From assembly GCF_001577835.2 (NCBI RefSeq), contig NC_029541.1:4211141-4275140 (forward strand): a DNA stretch of 64,000 bases, written 5' to 3'. The position numbers and the translations under genes are program-made. Numbering within the stretch: position 1 is the first letter of the stretch; each line of letters opens with the position of its first letter. This DNA comes from Coturnix japonica (taxonomy: Eukaryota > Chordata > Aves > Galliformes > Phasianidae). The notes below the pieces were generated by a model. It was not told the DNA's origin and searched no databases. It saw only the letters and a program-made list of their open reading frames with translations. Shown here in pieces: positions 42,556-54,109 of this stretch.

Positions 42556-43935
42556 CTCTCTTCCCAAGAAGCGCTGAATGTATGAAAACATGATAGAAAT
42601 ATCCTTGGAGCTCGGGATGAGGGGGATGGTGTCCTTGCTGCTTTGGCAAGAAGCTGTTGGTGTTCAGACCCTGTTCTGTTCTTGTTCTCATCACTGTGGG
42701 GTACCCAGGCCATAAGCAGTGATTGCTGACATGAGACCCCTGTGCATAAGGAAAAGCTGAGAGGTGTTATTCAAGGAGTAGCCTGGAACTGAGCCTCAAT
42801 CACAGCAGTTCAGTTCGCTTCAACTTAGAGACGAATGTAAGTGCTGCCCTGCTCTGCTGATGGGCCTGAACCAAACTCACAAGGGCTTCAATCTTTGGAA
42901 GCGAAGGATTCCAGCATCCTGAGCCCTGAGCGGCACCTACCAGCCTCCTACTGCCTTCAATGGAGTCCATGTCTTACTCTGCAGCTCACAATGTGGGGAA
43001 TGCTTTGCAGCAAAACCAGCTGGTAACTCCTGAAAGAGTAATTGCAGTTTTAATATCAACAGCATGCACACATTTTATTTTATTTTATTTTTGTTTTTAA
43101 ACTAAAGAATGTTTTTACAGGGCTGTTAAACTGACGATTTAGGGTAGAATATTGTTAATGACTTGCTAATGGCTTCTTTGTTTGGGTCAGAAAAATAAAT
43201 TGTGCCAAGAAAGTGTCCTAATGTGGCATGGATTGATGCTGTTAACACAGTAACACGGAGTGGCTGATATGATCCTTAACTGGAAATAGCTCCTGGGGCA
43301 CCAATAGCTTCTACCCGGAGATGTGGGTTTGGGAACTGAACCTGGGCCTGTCCCAGGTCTTGTAGAACCTGGTGGAGCACAGGGCTGGTACTGAGCTGCT
43401 ATAACCCACCATGTACAACCTATGGGCTCATTGCTGCCAGCCCTGCTAGAACTGCTGCTATTCTGAGCTGGTGGAATTGTTGCTTTGAACTGTCTCATGT
43501 CTGGGCTGCCCCCTTAAGCCCGGCATTACAAACCTGTCATTGCAGCGTGTCTCAGCTTCCTGCTTACAATAACACCCTGTGCTTGGTGTTCCATTATAGC
43601 TGTGGATGTTCGTGCTGCTGTTTCTCTAACAGATGCTCCATTCAGACAACCTGCAAGTTTCCAGTGCCCTCTGCAGCTCCTTCACCACCACCTTCTTTAC
43701 TCCCTCGTTGCTTTCTGTGCACGTGAGGACTCTGCATGCTGAGCAAGGCACAGGGGACAAGGTGAGCAAAGCTGGATCATGGGATGCTTCAGAACTGGGC
43801 TGTGCTGTGCTATGGGTGACAGCTCAGGGCTGTGGGCTCAGTGCTCAGCCCCATTAGTGCTGCTCTATTGGCTTCACATGAGGCTGAACACACGGGAGGA
43901 GGTGGGTGTCCCTGCGTGGAGGAGTCCCACATGGA
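42556..43935. other. Intergenic, NUDT3 to SMIM29
   Basis: No exon series was seen. The region holds a (TTTTA)n run at about 43073-43098 and another AATAAA at about 43194 that could serve a longer NUDT3 transcript. Confidence 0.55.
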
Positions 43936-44037
43936 TTTATTTCCTCCATCTCTTTATTTCCTCCATCTCTTTATTTCCTCCATCTCTTTATTTCCTCCAT
44001 CTCTTTATTTCCTCCATCTCTTATTTCTCCATCTCTC
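43936..44037. repeat. 17-bp minisatellite, five exact copies plus a degenerate one
   Basis: The unit TTTATTTCCTCCATCTC is repeated five times without change and then once imperfectly. The array ends about 280 bases before the SMIM29 start codon. It is a pure pyrimidine tract apart from one A in TTTATTT and one in CCAT. Confidence 0.95.
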
Positions 44038-44119
44038 CCCCCCATCCTGGTCTCTGCCGCCCCCTAGCGCTCACTCCCCGGTACTGCACCATTCCTACCC
44101 ACGCCCCCTTCCGCACTGA

Positions 44120-45283
<1,164 letters not shown>

Positions 45284-45558
45284 GGCTGCCCCACAGCGGG
45301 GCCGGACCCCATAGATCTCCCCAGTGGCAGCACAGCACCGGGAAGGCACCGGCAGCCCCATGAGCACACACGGTAACGGGGCACCTCCCTGCACAGCTCT
45401 GCTGCTTTCTGCTGAAACCACCCTAAAAAACCCCTAAATGCACTGAGGATGGGGTGGGCAATGCACTGGGTGCAGCCCCATGGAGCACCTACAGCTTCTA
45501 TTGGCCCCATATGGGGTTTGTGGGGTCGGGACACCCCAGGCTCCCCGAGTGGGGGGCA

Positions 45559-45564
45559 AATAAA
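45559..45564 (+). terminator. SMIM29: SMIM29 poly(A) signal
   Basis: AATAAA lies in GGCAAATAAACGTTTCTG, with a TG-rich downstream element (GTGCTGGTGGTGCTGGTG). It gives a 3' UTR of about 300 bases. Confidence 0.8.
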
Positions 45565-45673
45565 CGTTTCTGTGCAGTGCTGGTGGTGCTGGTGATGGGA
45601 CGATCCCACACGGGGCTCAACCCCAGAGCCCACAGGAGGCTCAAGAGCGGAGCATCAAACGTCCATAAAACGT

Positions 45674-45679
45674 TTTATT
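45674..45679 (-). terminator. HMGA1: HMGA1 poly(A) signal
   Basis: On the minus strand AATAAA lies in TTGAATAAAACGTTTTATGG. This makes an HMGA1 3' UTR of about 790 bases. The SMIM29 signal on the other strand is only 110 bases away, so the two 3' ends face each other closely. Confidence 0.75.
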
Positions 45680-46062
45680 CAAGTAACTGCAAATAGGAAA
45701 CCAGGCGGTTGGTAACAGTGGAACAAAAAAATAAACAGTAATAAATCCCCCCTATTGCCCCACACTGGCAGCACCCCAAACCCGACACCAAACCCCCCCC
45801 CCAGCCCCAACTGCAGCCGTGGGGGTGGCACAAGGGGGGACCCCCGACATCCCCAAACCCCCAACCCAGGAGCAGCAGTGAGTGAACCCTTAAAGTAACA
45901 GTAGGAAAAGAAATGAATGAGCAGATGCCTGAATTGGGGGGAATCTCCCCCGCTGCGACCCCCAGCAATGCACCCCAAAAAGAAACAAGGAGGAAAATGA
46001 TGACCCCAAAAGCAAAGGATGCTCAGCCGCCCCACAATGGTGGAGAGGAACTTAAATATCCA

Positions 46063-46069
46063 GAGGTAG
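46063..46069 (-). promoter_or_regulatory. let-7 seed match in the HMGA1 3' UTR (7-mer)
   Basis: The HMGA1 mRNA reads ACTACCTC here, a 7-mer match to let-7 nucleotides 2-8 plus position 9. It sits about 380 bases into the 3' UTR. HMGA genes are established let-7 targets in other vertebrates. Confidence 0.5.
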
Positions 46070-46421
46070 TTGTAAATGAGAGGAGAACCAAAAAGGGCTA
46101 AAAAATAACCCCCCCACCCCAAATTATATATATATATTTATATATAAAAGAATAAAATAAAACCCAGCCAGAACCGATGGGGGAAAGGGGGTCACCCCAA
46201 AACGGGCAGTGAGGGGGAGTGGGGCTGCCCCACTGTGCTGGGGGGAGCGGGGTGGGGGTCCCTCCCCCCATAGGGCTGTGGGGCTGAGCCCTCTGTTCCA
46301 GTGCTGCTGATATTGGGGGGTGAGGAAGGAGCGGGGCAGGAGGGGGAGGAAGCCGGGTGCTGCTGTGGGGGGTGGGGGGATGTTGTGCCCCGTCCCTCTC
46401 CCTCAGTCCTGGGGGTGGTGA

Positions 46422-46429
46422 TGAGGTAG
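46422..46429 (-). promoter_or_regulatory. let-7 seed match in the HMGA1 3' UTR (8-mer)
   Basis: The mRNA reads CTACCTCA, a full 8-mer let-7/miR-98 site, starting 17 bases after the stop codon. Sites this close to the stop may be less effective because of the ribosome shadow. Confidence 0.55.
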
Positions 46430-46446
46430 CGGCGGTTCAGGAGGGG

Positions 46447-47938
46447 TCACTGCTCCTCCTCGGATGACTCCTGGGAAATGTTCACCTCCTCCTCGTCCTG
46501 CTGCTGCAAAGCAAAGGAGAGACGTGGCCTGGGGGAACCCGAGGCATCAGAGCCCTTTGGGGGGGCTCTATGAGGAGCCCCATGGCGGGGCTGGGGGGGC
46601 ACACGGTGCTGACTCTGCACTGAGTGTGAGCGTGATGCAGCTCTGGCCCACGCTTCTCCCATCCCCATTCATAACAAGGCTCTGCCTGGGGGTCACTGCT
46701 ATAGGGTGACAAGAAGCCCCACAGATGGGGGGAGGTTGTGGGGGGGTAGACAGGGGAAAGGGGCTCTCACCGGTTTTTTGGGTCGGCCTCGAGGTTTCAT
46801 CCCTGGTGTGACGGAGGATTTCTGAGTGTTTGGGGGGGAAACAAAACACTGAGGTCAGGATGGTGCACACACACACACACACACCCCCCTCCCATCCCAC
46901 TGCTGCCAAACCCAGTGACCCCCCAATGGCATCAATCCCCCAGTGCTGGCCCTGATTTGACTCAGGCCAGGCAGCAGCACAGGATGTGAGTTGCTTGTTT
47001 TGAAGGCAGGTTGCAGGGTGTGGGCACAGAGACACCCCCACAGCACGGCCCCAACCCGGGATGCAGCTGGGGCTGGTTGTTGGTTATGGGGGTCGGCCCA
47101 CAAATCCCCCCATTGATGGCTCCCACATACCCTGCCTTTGGAGCTGGCCTTGTTCTTGCTGCCCTTCGGCCGCCCGCGGGGTCTCTTGGGGGTGGGCGCT
47201 TCGCTGGGATCCTGTTGGGAAGTGAAGGGTTTGGGGGGGGGTCACTGCGGATGGGGTCGGTGCCCCCGGGATGCAGCAGTGCTGCAATGGGTTCAGTGCT
47301 GCTTTGGGGCACTGCCAGCCTTAACGACCCTCCCCCCGTTAATCTCCCAGCTCAGCTCCCGCTGGTCTCTCCACCCTCTACTCAACGCCCCCCCCCCAAT
47401 TTCATCCCATTGGGAAACCCCAAACCCGCTGAGCACAGGGCGGGCAGTGGGCACACATTGCCTCTATGGGGGGAGGGGCTGCGCACAAAGCGTTGTGGGA
47501 GGGCTGTGGTAACCACAAAGCCCCCCCCCCTTCACTCCACCCCCCACCCGGCAGCATCTGATCCCTCTGAGCAGCTTGTGCTAATAGGGCTTTAATTAGC
47601 CGGGCTGCAGCGGCAGCTCCAGGGGAGGAGCTGCAGGAGAACCCAGCGCCTTTACCCCAATGCTGGGGGGGGGATCGAGGTGCAGAGATTTGGGGTGTGG
47701 GGCAGTTCGGGGGGGGCTGCATCACCACGATGCTGCACCCTGAGCATCCCCCCCCCCTATAACCTACATGTCCCCCTCCCCAGCACCCACCCCCGTGCTG
47801 ACCCCCCCTTTTCCCCCCCCATTTCCCCCCCAATACCTCTGGTTTCTTCCTGGGCCGCCCCCTTCCCCTCTTCTCCGCCGTGTCCTTCTCCCCCTTGGCA
47901 GCCAGCGGCGGGCTGGGCTTAGCGCCGGCGTCGCTCAT
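46447..47938 (-). CDS. HMGA1: High mobility group AT-hook protein 1 (HMGA1b-type)
   Basis: HMGA1 is a non-histone chromatin protein that binds the minor groove of AT-rich DNA and bends it during enhanceosome assembly. Coding exons in transcript order are 47938-47837, 47211-47131, 46821-46771 and 46503-46447: 291 nt and 96 aa. Three AT-hooks have cores RGRP at residues 26-29, 46-49 and 72-75. The acidic tail is EEEVNISQESSEEEQ, with CK2-type serines. TP sites at T41 and T66 match the mammalian CDK1 sites. The 11-residue insertion that makes human HMGA1a is not encoded after exon 1 (the sequence past GAG/GTATTG does not resemble it), so only the short form is supported. The final intron has a tandem CAGCAG acceptor that could drop one glutamine. 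A 5' acceptor at 47951-47952 shows an upstream non-coding exon. Confidence 0.95.
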
Positions 47939-48054
47939 CCTTCCCTGCGGCTGCGGTGAGGAGGAACGGGGAGAAAAAGGGGAGGAAGGTCGGTCAGAGC
48001 TCGGCCCCACAGCGGGAGGGAGAGGAGGAGGAGGAGGGAGATGGGGGGGGGCGC

Positions 48055-48066
48055 GGAAGTGACTCA
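48055..48066 (-). promoter_or_regulatory. HMGA1: ETS/AP-1 composite element at the HMGA1 5' end
   Basis: GGAAGTGACTCA on the plus strand joins an ETS core (GGAAGT, 48055-48060) to a perfect AP-1 site (TGACTCA, 48060-48066), sharing one T. It lies in the CpG-rich region 105 bases upstream of the HMGA1 second-exon acceptor, where the non-coding first exon or promoter is expected. Mammalian HMGA1 is known to respond to AP-1 and growth signals. Confidence 0.55.
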
Positions 48067-48470
48067 ACGGGGCCGCGGGGGATGAGGAGCATCCCTGGGG
48101 TCAGCGGGGGGCAGGGGAGGGGGAACCCCGCTATGGGGGGAGGGATGGGGGGAGGTGATGCTGATGCTGATGCTGTGGGGTGGAAGGGGGGGCACAGCAG
48201 CCCCTCGGCCCCCAACATCGTGTAGGGGATGAAGCCACAAAGCCACGGTGATGGAGCACGAAGGGCTCACGGTGCTGGGGGTCCCAAAGCCTTTTGGGAG
48301 CCAGACCCACAGCTGAGCATCAGTTCCCCTTCCAGCCACGTGGGCTGAGCGGCTCCTGATTTAATGTGGAGTCCTTCGGATCCCACATGGCTCCGCACGG
48401 CCATGGGGAGGGGGCTGGGGGGGTCCCGGGCTGCATCCAGCTCCAGGGCAGGAAGAGAAGGGCCACACGT

Positions 48471-48562
48471 CCCTGCTGCATCCCATAACCCAGCCCTGCT
48501 GCATCCCATAACCCAGCCCTGCTGCATCCCATAACCCAGCCCTGCTGCATCCCATAACCCAG
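48471..48562. repeat. 23-bp minisatellite, 4 exact copies
   Basis: A 23-base unit beginning CCCTGCTGCATCCC and ending ATAACCCAG is repeated four times without change (92 bases). Perfect identity suggests recent expansion or homogenisation. Confidence 0.95.
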
Positions 48563-49943
48563 CCCTGCTCCTGGCTGTGGGGACACAGGGATCAGCCCAG
48601 GACGCCCCATTGCTCATGGGGAAATCCCACAGAGGAGCCGGTTCCTCCACCCCAATAACAGTGCCAGGGGTTGAAGGAAAAACCTGCAGGGAAAACCTGC
48701 TCATCCGGACCCACAGCACAGCACTGCCAGCCCCATAGGGAGCCAGGCACAGCCCTGCACCCATCCCAATGGAGGAGATGGAGCTTCCAGGCAGAAACAG
48801 CATCAAACTCTTCTGCTCCTACAGCAGCATCCCCAGCAAAGCACGGGGGGCTCCTTCCCCTCATACCTTCCATATGGGAACACACGAGCACGTGGCTGCC
48901 ATGGGATGCAGGGCCCTATAGGGGCACAGGGTGCTTCCAACCCACACATCAGCTCTGGGAGTGACTCATAAGTTCAAAACATCCCCCCCCCTGTTTGCTG
49001 GAGGCAGAAACCACGCGGTCACATCAACACCCCACAAACAACTGGAAGCAGCACAGGGCCCCCCCCGCCATGAAAACAACCCTCCAGCCCCATCCTTTAG
49101 GGCTGTAGGGCAATAACGGGGGGGTGAGCAGCTCTTTGCAGATGTGGGTGTGGAGGTGCAATGTAGGGTCGTGTGATGGGGCTGCACGTGGGTGAAGCAC
49201 CCAAAGGGTGGCGGTGGGTGTTTGCAGCTCAGCCCCCCCCCCCTCAATGCATTGCAACCAGAGGGAGCAGCCGGGTTGCCATGGAAGGAAGCAGCTGAGA
49301 AAGGAACCTTTCTGTGAGGGGGGGGATGTGTCCTGAGGATCGATGGGCTGAGGGATGGATGGAGACCCCCCCCCCCCTCCCTATGGAGCGCTCTGCTCCC
49401 CCCAGCCCCATCGCTGTGCTGCAGGCGGGCAGCAATGCCTGCAAGGCCTCCCCTGCCCCCCCCTCCATGCGAGAGCCCCATTCATCCTCCATCCCAGCCC
49501 CATTCACCCCATTGGGGGGGGGGCGCGTGCTGTACACTCCCCCCCATCACTGCACGCCGGCCCCATGGCAGCGGGGGGGGCACGAACCGCACCCCCACGG
49601 GGGGGGGGGGATAGTGGGGAAGGGCTCATTAAACCCCCCCCATAAACACACCAACACACCCCTGGATGCTTTGAAGCCCCCCACCCCCAACCGGCCATTA
49701 AGGGCAGCCCACCCCCCTTCCTTCCTGGGCACGCATCATAAAAGGAAGTGATAAAGGAAAGAAAGGAAGGAGGGGGGAGGAAGAGAAAGAAAGCGGGGCA
49801 GGAAGGGCAGCATCGGGGCTTTGTGCAGCGCCTGTAATGCTGGGGGGGGGGGGTCGGTATGATAATAAAGCCCCATTCGCAGCATCACCCCACGGGGAAG
49901 GGCTGGGGGGGAGTAGGAGGGGGAGAAACAGAACGGCAGCCAA

Positions 49944-50190
49944 GCTGTGCCCCCCACACACACATACAGCTGTGCCCCCCCCCACACACACATACAGCTG
50001 TGCCCCCCACACACCACATACAGCTGCTGCCCCCCAACACACACATACAGCTGTGCCCCCCCAACACACACATACAGCTGTGCCCCCCAACACACAGCAT
50101 ACAGCTGTGCCCCCCCAACACACACATACAGCTGTGCCCCCCCAACACACACAGTTACACTCTGTGCCCCCCCCCAACACACACACAGCC
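49944..50190. repeat. Minisatellite, about 8-9 copies of a 25-30 bp unit
   Basis: Each unit has CACACACATACAGCTGTG followed by a C run of variable length. Length differs between copies through C-run size and small indels in the CA part. There are no unique spacers between copies. Confidence 0.9.
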
Positions 50191-50284
50191 GACCCCATTG
50201 TGGGGGGGGCAGCCGCCCCGACCCCATCCGATGCATTGTAGCCCTACAAACCGACCCCACTCCCCTCCATCCCCCTCCCCATGC

Positions 50285-50600
50285 GCCCGCGGCTCCCGGT
50301 GAAGATCAGCATTATCAAACGCACCACCCACCGCCTCACGTGCTCACATCCACCGTCGCGTCCCCGTAGACGTTGAGCAGCCGTCGGTGGATGTCGACGG
50401 GCTCGATCGTTCCGCGTGCAGGAACTCGATCACACACCATTGCTTCATACGCACTTCGATGTCGGACGCCATCTTGTCGGAGCGCCCCTCTGCTGCCATC
50501 TGTCGCGCGGTGACAACGCGGATCTTTGGGGGGGGGGGGGGATTGGCGGAAGGTTCAACCTCCACCGCCATCCCATCAACATCCGCTGTGACGTCGGGGG
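50285..50600 (-). mobile_element. Mariner-like DNA transposon fragment (Galluhop type)
   Basis: On the minus strand a non-coding leader with GACAGATGGCAGCAGAGGGG is followed by an ATG (50472) and MASDIEVRMKQWCVIEFLHA. After a shift of frame it continues EPVDIHRRLLNVYGDATVDV, then a VRRWVVRF motif. This is the N-terminal helix-turn-helix of a Tc1/mariner transposase, the type often annotated as SETMAR-like in bird genomes. The catalytic DD(D/E) part is absent, and at least two frame changes break the frame, so the copy is dead. A run of about 14 C/G interrupts the leader. The family name is from memory of the chicken Galluhop element. Confidence 0.75.
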
Positions 50601-50813
50601 TCGGGGGGAGGGGAGTGGGCTGGGGTTGGTTGGTTGGGGTTGGGGGAGGTTGGGTTGACGCGAGAAAATAGGAGGCATTACTTTCGGAGCAACCCCCCCC
50701 CCATATACACAGCGCTGAATAGGGGTGTGTTGGTCCATCCCCCCCCATATCCATCCCCATTGCCCCCCCCTATAACCGTCCCCCCCCCACGAGCAGCACT
50801 CACCGTCAGCGCG

Positions 50814-50838
50814 NNNNNNNNNNNNNNNNNNNNNNNNN
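50814..50838. other. Assembly gap (25 N)
   Basis: Twenty-five unknown bases lie inside the C-rich tract. The fixed small size suggests a placeholder, so the true distance is unknown. Confidence 0.98.
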
Positions 50839-52204
50839 GATTGGGTTTGCCCCCCCCACTCATTTAATGACCCCAACCTTAATAACCCCCCATTTAATGA
50901 CATCCGCATCCAATTAATGGCCCCCACCCCCATTTAAATGCCACTCACACCCAATTAATGACCCCCCCCATTAATGGAATCCCCCCTTATTTTAATGCCC
51001 CCCCATTAATGCCCCCCCCACCCTATTAATGACACCTACCTGTTGGATTAGGGTGCCCCCCCCCCCCATTTAATGGACCCCCCCCAATCAATGACCCCCC
51101 CCCCCCCAATTAGTGACTGCCCCTGTTGCTTTGCGCGACCTTCCCCCCCCCCATTTAGTTGAAACCCCCCCCCACCAATGCTTGGACCCCCCCCCATTAG
51201 TGACACCCCGCAGCCCCCCCCCACCATAAAAACACTGGGGGAGGCCTCCCTCCACCACCCCACCCCCCCAAATTAACCTCCCCTTCCCCCCCCTTCTTTT
51301 TAACACCCCCCCCACAATTTACCCCCCTTTTTAACACCCCCCCAATAACCCCCGCCTTTATAACCTCCCCAATTAACCCCCCTTTATTTAACACCCAACC
51401 CCATTATCCCCCTTTTAACACCCCCATTAACCCCCCTTTATTAACCCCCCCATTAACACCCCCTATTAAACCCCCCCCATTAACCCCCTTTTACCCCCCA
51501 ATTACCCCCCTTTTAACCCCCCCATTAACCCCCCTTTTAAACACCCCCCTTAAACACCCCCCTATTTAACACCCCCCCCAATTTAACCCCCCTTTTTACC
51601 CCCCCATTATCCCCCTTTTTAACACCCCCCCAATTAACCCCCCTTTTAACACCCCCCCATTAACACCCCCTTTTTAACACCCCCCCCATTAACCCCCCCT
51701 TTTTTTTTACCCCCCCAATTATCCCCCCTGTTAAACACCCCCCCAATAACCCCCTTTTTAACCACCCCCCATTACCCCCCCCCTTTTTAACACCCCCCCC
51801 ATTTAACCCCCTTTTTTACCCCCCCAATTATCCCCCCTTTTTAACACCCCCCCAATTAAACCCCCCATTATAACACCCCCAATTAACCCCCCCATTATAA
51901 CCCCCCTTTTTAACACCCCCCCAATTAACCCCCCTATTAACCCCCCCCCCATTAAACCCCTTTTTACCCCCCCAATTAATTCCCCCCTTTTTAAACACCC
52001 CCCCAATTAACCCCCTTTATAACACCCCCAATTAACCCCCCTTTTTAAACACCCTCTCATTTCCCCCTTTTTAACACCCCCCCCAATTCCCCCCCCTTTT
52101 TAACACCCCCCCCATATCCCCTCTTTGATAATTACACCCCCCCCAACCCCCTTTTTATCACCCCCTCCCCTTAATTCCCCCCCCTTTTATAACGGCCCCC
52201 CCCC

Positions 52205-52275
52205 CCAGTTTTCGGCAAGATCGACGACCACACGAGCGCTGGCACCGCCTCCTCCCACCCTGGCAACCAACAGGG
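52205..52275. other. Non-repetitive island inside the C-rich tract
   Basis: About 65 bases of normal-complexity sequence (starting CAGTTTTCGGCAAGATCGAC) lie between C runs. The plus strand has an AG before it and an open frame reading FGKIDDHTSAGTASSHPGNQ. I do not recognise this peptide or the other frames. It could be an exon remnant, an unknown repeat, or simply unexpanded ancestral DNA. Smaller islands are at about 52345-52400 and 52490-52550. Confidence 0.35.
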
Positions 52276-54109
52276 GGGGGGGCCCACCGGGGGGTCGGCC
52301 CACCGGCGGGCGGGGGGGCGGCTCTTCGGGTTGCCCCCCCCCCACTGCAAGGCAACCTCCATGGTGCCTTTATCCCCCAGGGTCCGAACGCCCCGTTACC
52401 CCCCGGGCCCCCCCTCCGCCCCCCCCCCCTCTGGCTCAGGGGGGTTATGTACGCCCCGCCGCCCCCCCCGCCCCCCCCATGGACCCTTTTCTAACTGTTC
52501 ACCATGATGGGGATTGGGGGGTCCCGTGCGTTGCCCCCTTTGCGCATGGCCCCCCGCCCCCCACCGCCCCCCCCCAAAAACTGACCCCAACGAGGGGGCG
52601 GACGGACGGGGACTCAACGTATGGAGGGGGGTGGAAAGTAAATAAGGGGAGGGGCAGCATTTTAAACCCCCCCCCCCCCCAACCTTCTCCTCTTGCCCCC
52701 CCCCCCTCTTTGCTTCCTCCGTGCTTCCCCCCCCTCCCACACCGGATAAAAGGGGGGGGGGGGATTTATTAGGGGGGGGGCACGGAGCCCCCTTTTCTCT
52801 TCCCCCCCTCTCTTATTTGAAATGAATTAGGAAATTAAGCCCCCCCCCCACCCAACACGCTCCTGGCTGCCCCCCCCCCCCCCCCAACACATGGCTTCTT
52901 TTTTGTCTATGAATAAAATGGGCCGCCACGGCCCCCCTCCCCTCCCCCCCATTCGGCTCCTGTTTGGTTCTAATGGGTTGGGCCCCCCTTCGGGTTATCA
53001 GGTTTACCTCCCCTGGCGTTATCAGTTACCCCCCCTGGGGTTTATCAGTTACCCCCCACACTTATCCAGTTACCCCCCCCCATTTATCAGTTACCCTCCC
53101 CCAGTTATTCAGTTCCCCCCCCCTCGGGTTATCAAGCTACCCCCGTTTATCTTCCCCCCCCCCTATTTATCTTCACCCCCCCCCTATGTATCTGCTACCC
53201 CCCTCTATTTATCTGTGCCCCTCCCATTTATCTTGCCCCCCCCCTCTGCCCCCCTCAGGTTATTCAGTTACCGTTCCTATTTATCTGTACCCCCCCCCCA
53301 TTTTATTCTGTACCCCCCTCTATTTTATCTGTACCCCCCCATTTATATGTACCCCCCCTCTATTTATATGTACCCCCCCCCATTTATATGTACCCCCCTC
53401 TATTTATCTGCTACTCCCCCCCCATGTATCGTTGTGGCCCCCCCCGGCCCCCCTCCGGTTATCAGTTACCCCCCTGTTTATCTGTGCCCCCCACCCCCAT
53501 TGGGTTTCTATTACCCCCCCCCGGTCTAATCTGTGCCCCCCCCAATCATTTATCTGTGCCCCCCTCAGGTTGATCAGTTACCCCCCCATTCTATTCTGTT
53601 GTCCCCCCCCCCCCCCAAACATTATTTGTTTGCCCCCCCCCCATGTTTATCTGCTTACCCCCCTGTTTATATTGTGCCCCCCCCCCCCCCCCCCCCGTCT
53701 GTTCTGCCCCCCGTTTCTGTAGGCCGCCCCCCCCCCCGTCTATGTGTTGCCCCCCCCCCCCCCCGCCTCGGGTTATCTATTACCCCCCCCCCCCTTTTGG
53801 GTTATCGCCTCCCCCCCCCATACCCCCATATTCTTTTTCCCCCCCCCCCCCCAATTGGGTTTCCTGTTTACCCCCCAACACTCCCCATCCCTTCTCAGTC
53901 CATTCCCCCCCCCCATTCTCATTGCCCCCCAGTGTTCCCGTTGGCCCCCCCCAATTCTTCCTTACCCCCCCGATGTTGTTGCTTGCCCCCCCTACGGTTC
54001 CCTCCCCCCCCCATTCTCGGGTCCCCTCCATGTGTGCTCCTTTTGGCTGGCTCTCCCTCTCCAGCTCTGTGATTTCACCCCCCCCTTTAGGAAACCCGAG
54101 CTAGCTGGA

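Larger units (their letters stand above)
48110..50284. other. Intergenic upstream of HMGA1, minisatellite-rich
   Basis: No gene was recognised. The base composition becomes increasingly C-rich with many runs of 6-10 C on the plus strand. Two clear tandem arrays are listed separately. Confidence 0.6.

Noticed and set aside
47402-48067. N-terminally extended HMGA1 starting upstream of MSDAGAK
   Set aside because: The extension has no ATG start in frame (it begins at TTG) and crosses a good acceptor at 47951-47952. Known HMGA1 proteins begin MSE/MSD.
49944-50190. CRISPR-like array
   Set aside because: Copies are directly joined with only C runs between them, there are no unique spacers, and the sequence is a vertebrate genome.
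51290-52150. Interstitial telomere repeat
   Set aside because: Units contain TTAACACCCCC and AATTAACCCCC, not CCCTAA. No run of true telomere hexamers was found.
52964-53722. A 252-codon Pro/Tyr/Leu/Ser-rich frame resembling a repetitive secreted protein
   Set aside because: The repeat is a DNA-level satellite of TTTATCTGTACCCCCC units. Open frames exist only because the units lack stops, and unit lengths do not keep phase.
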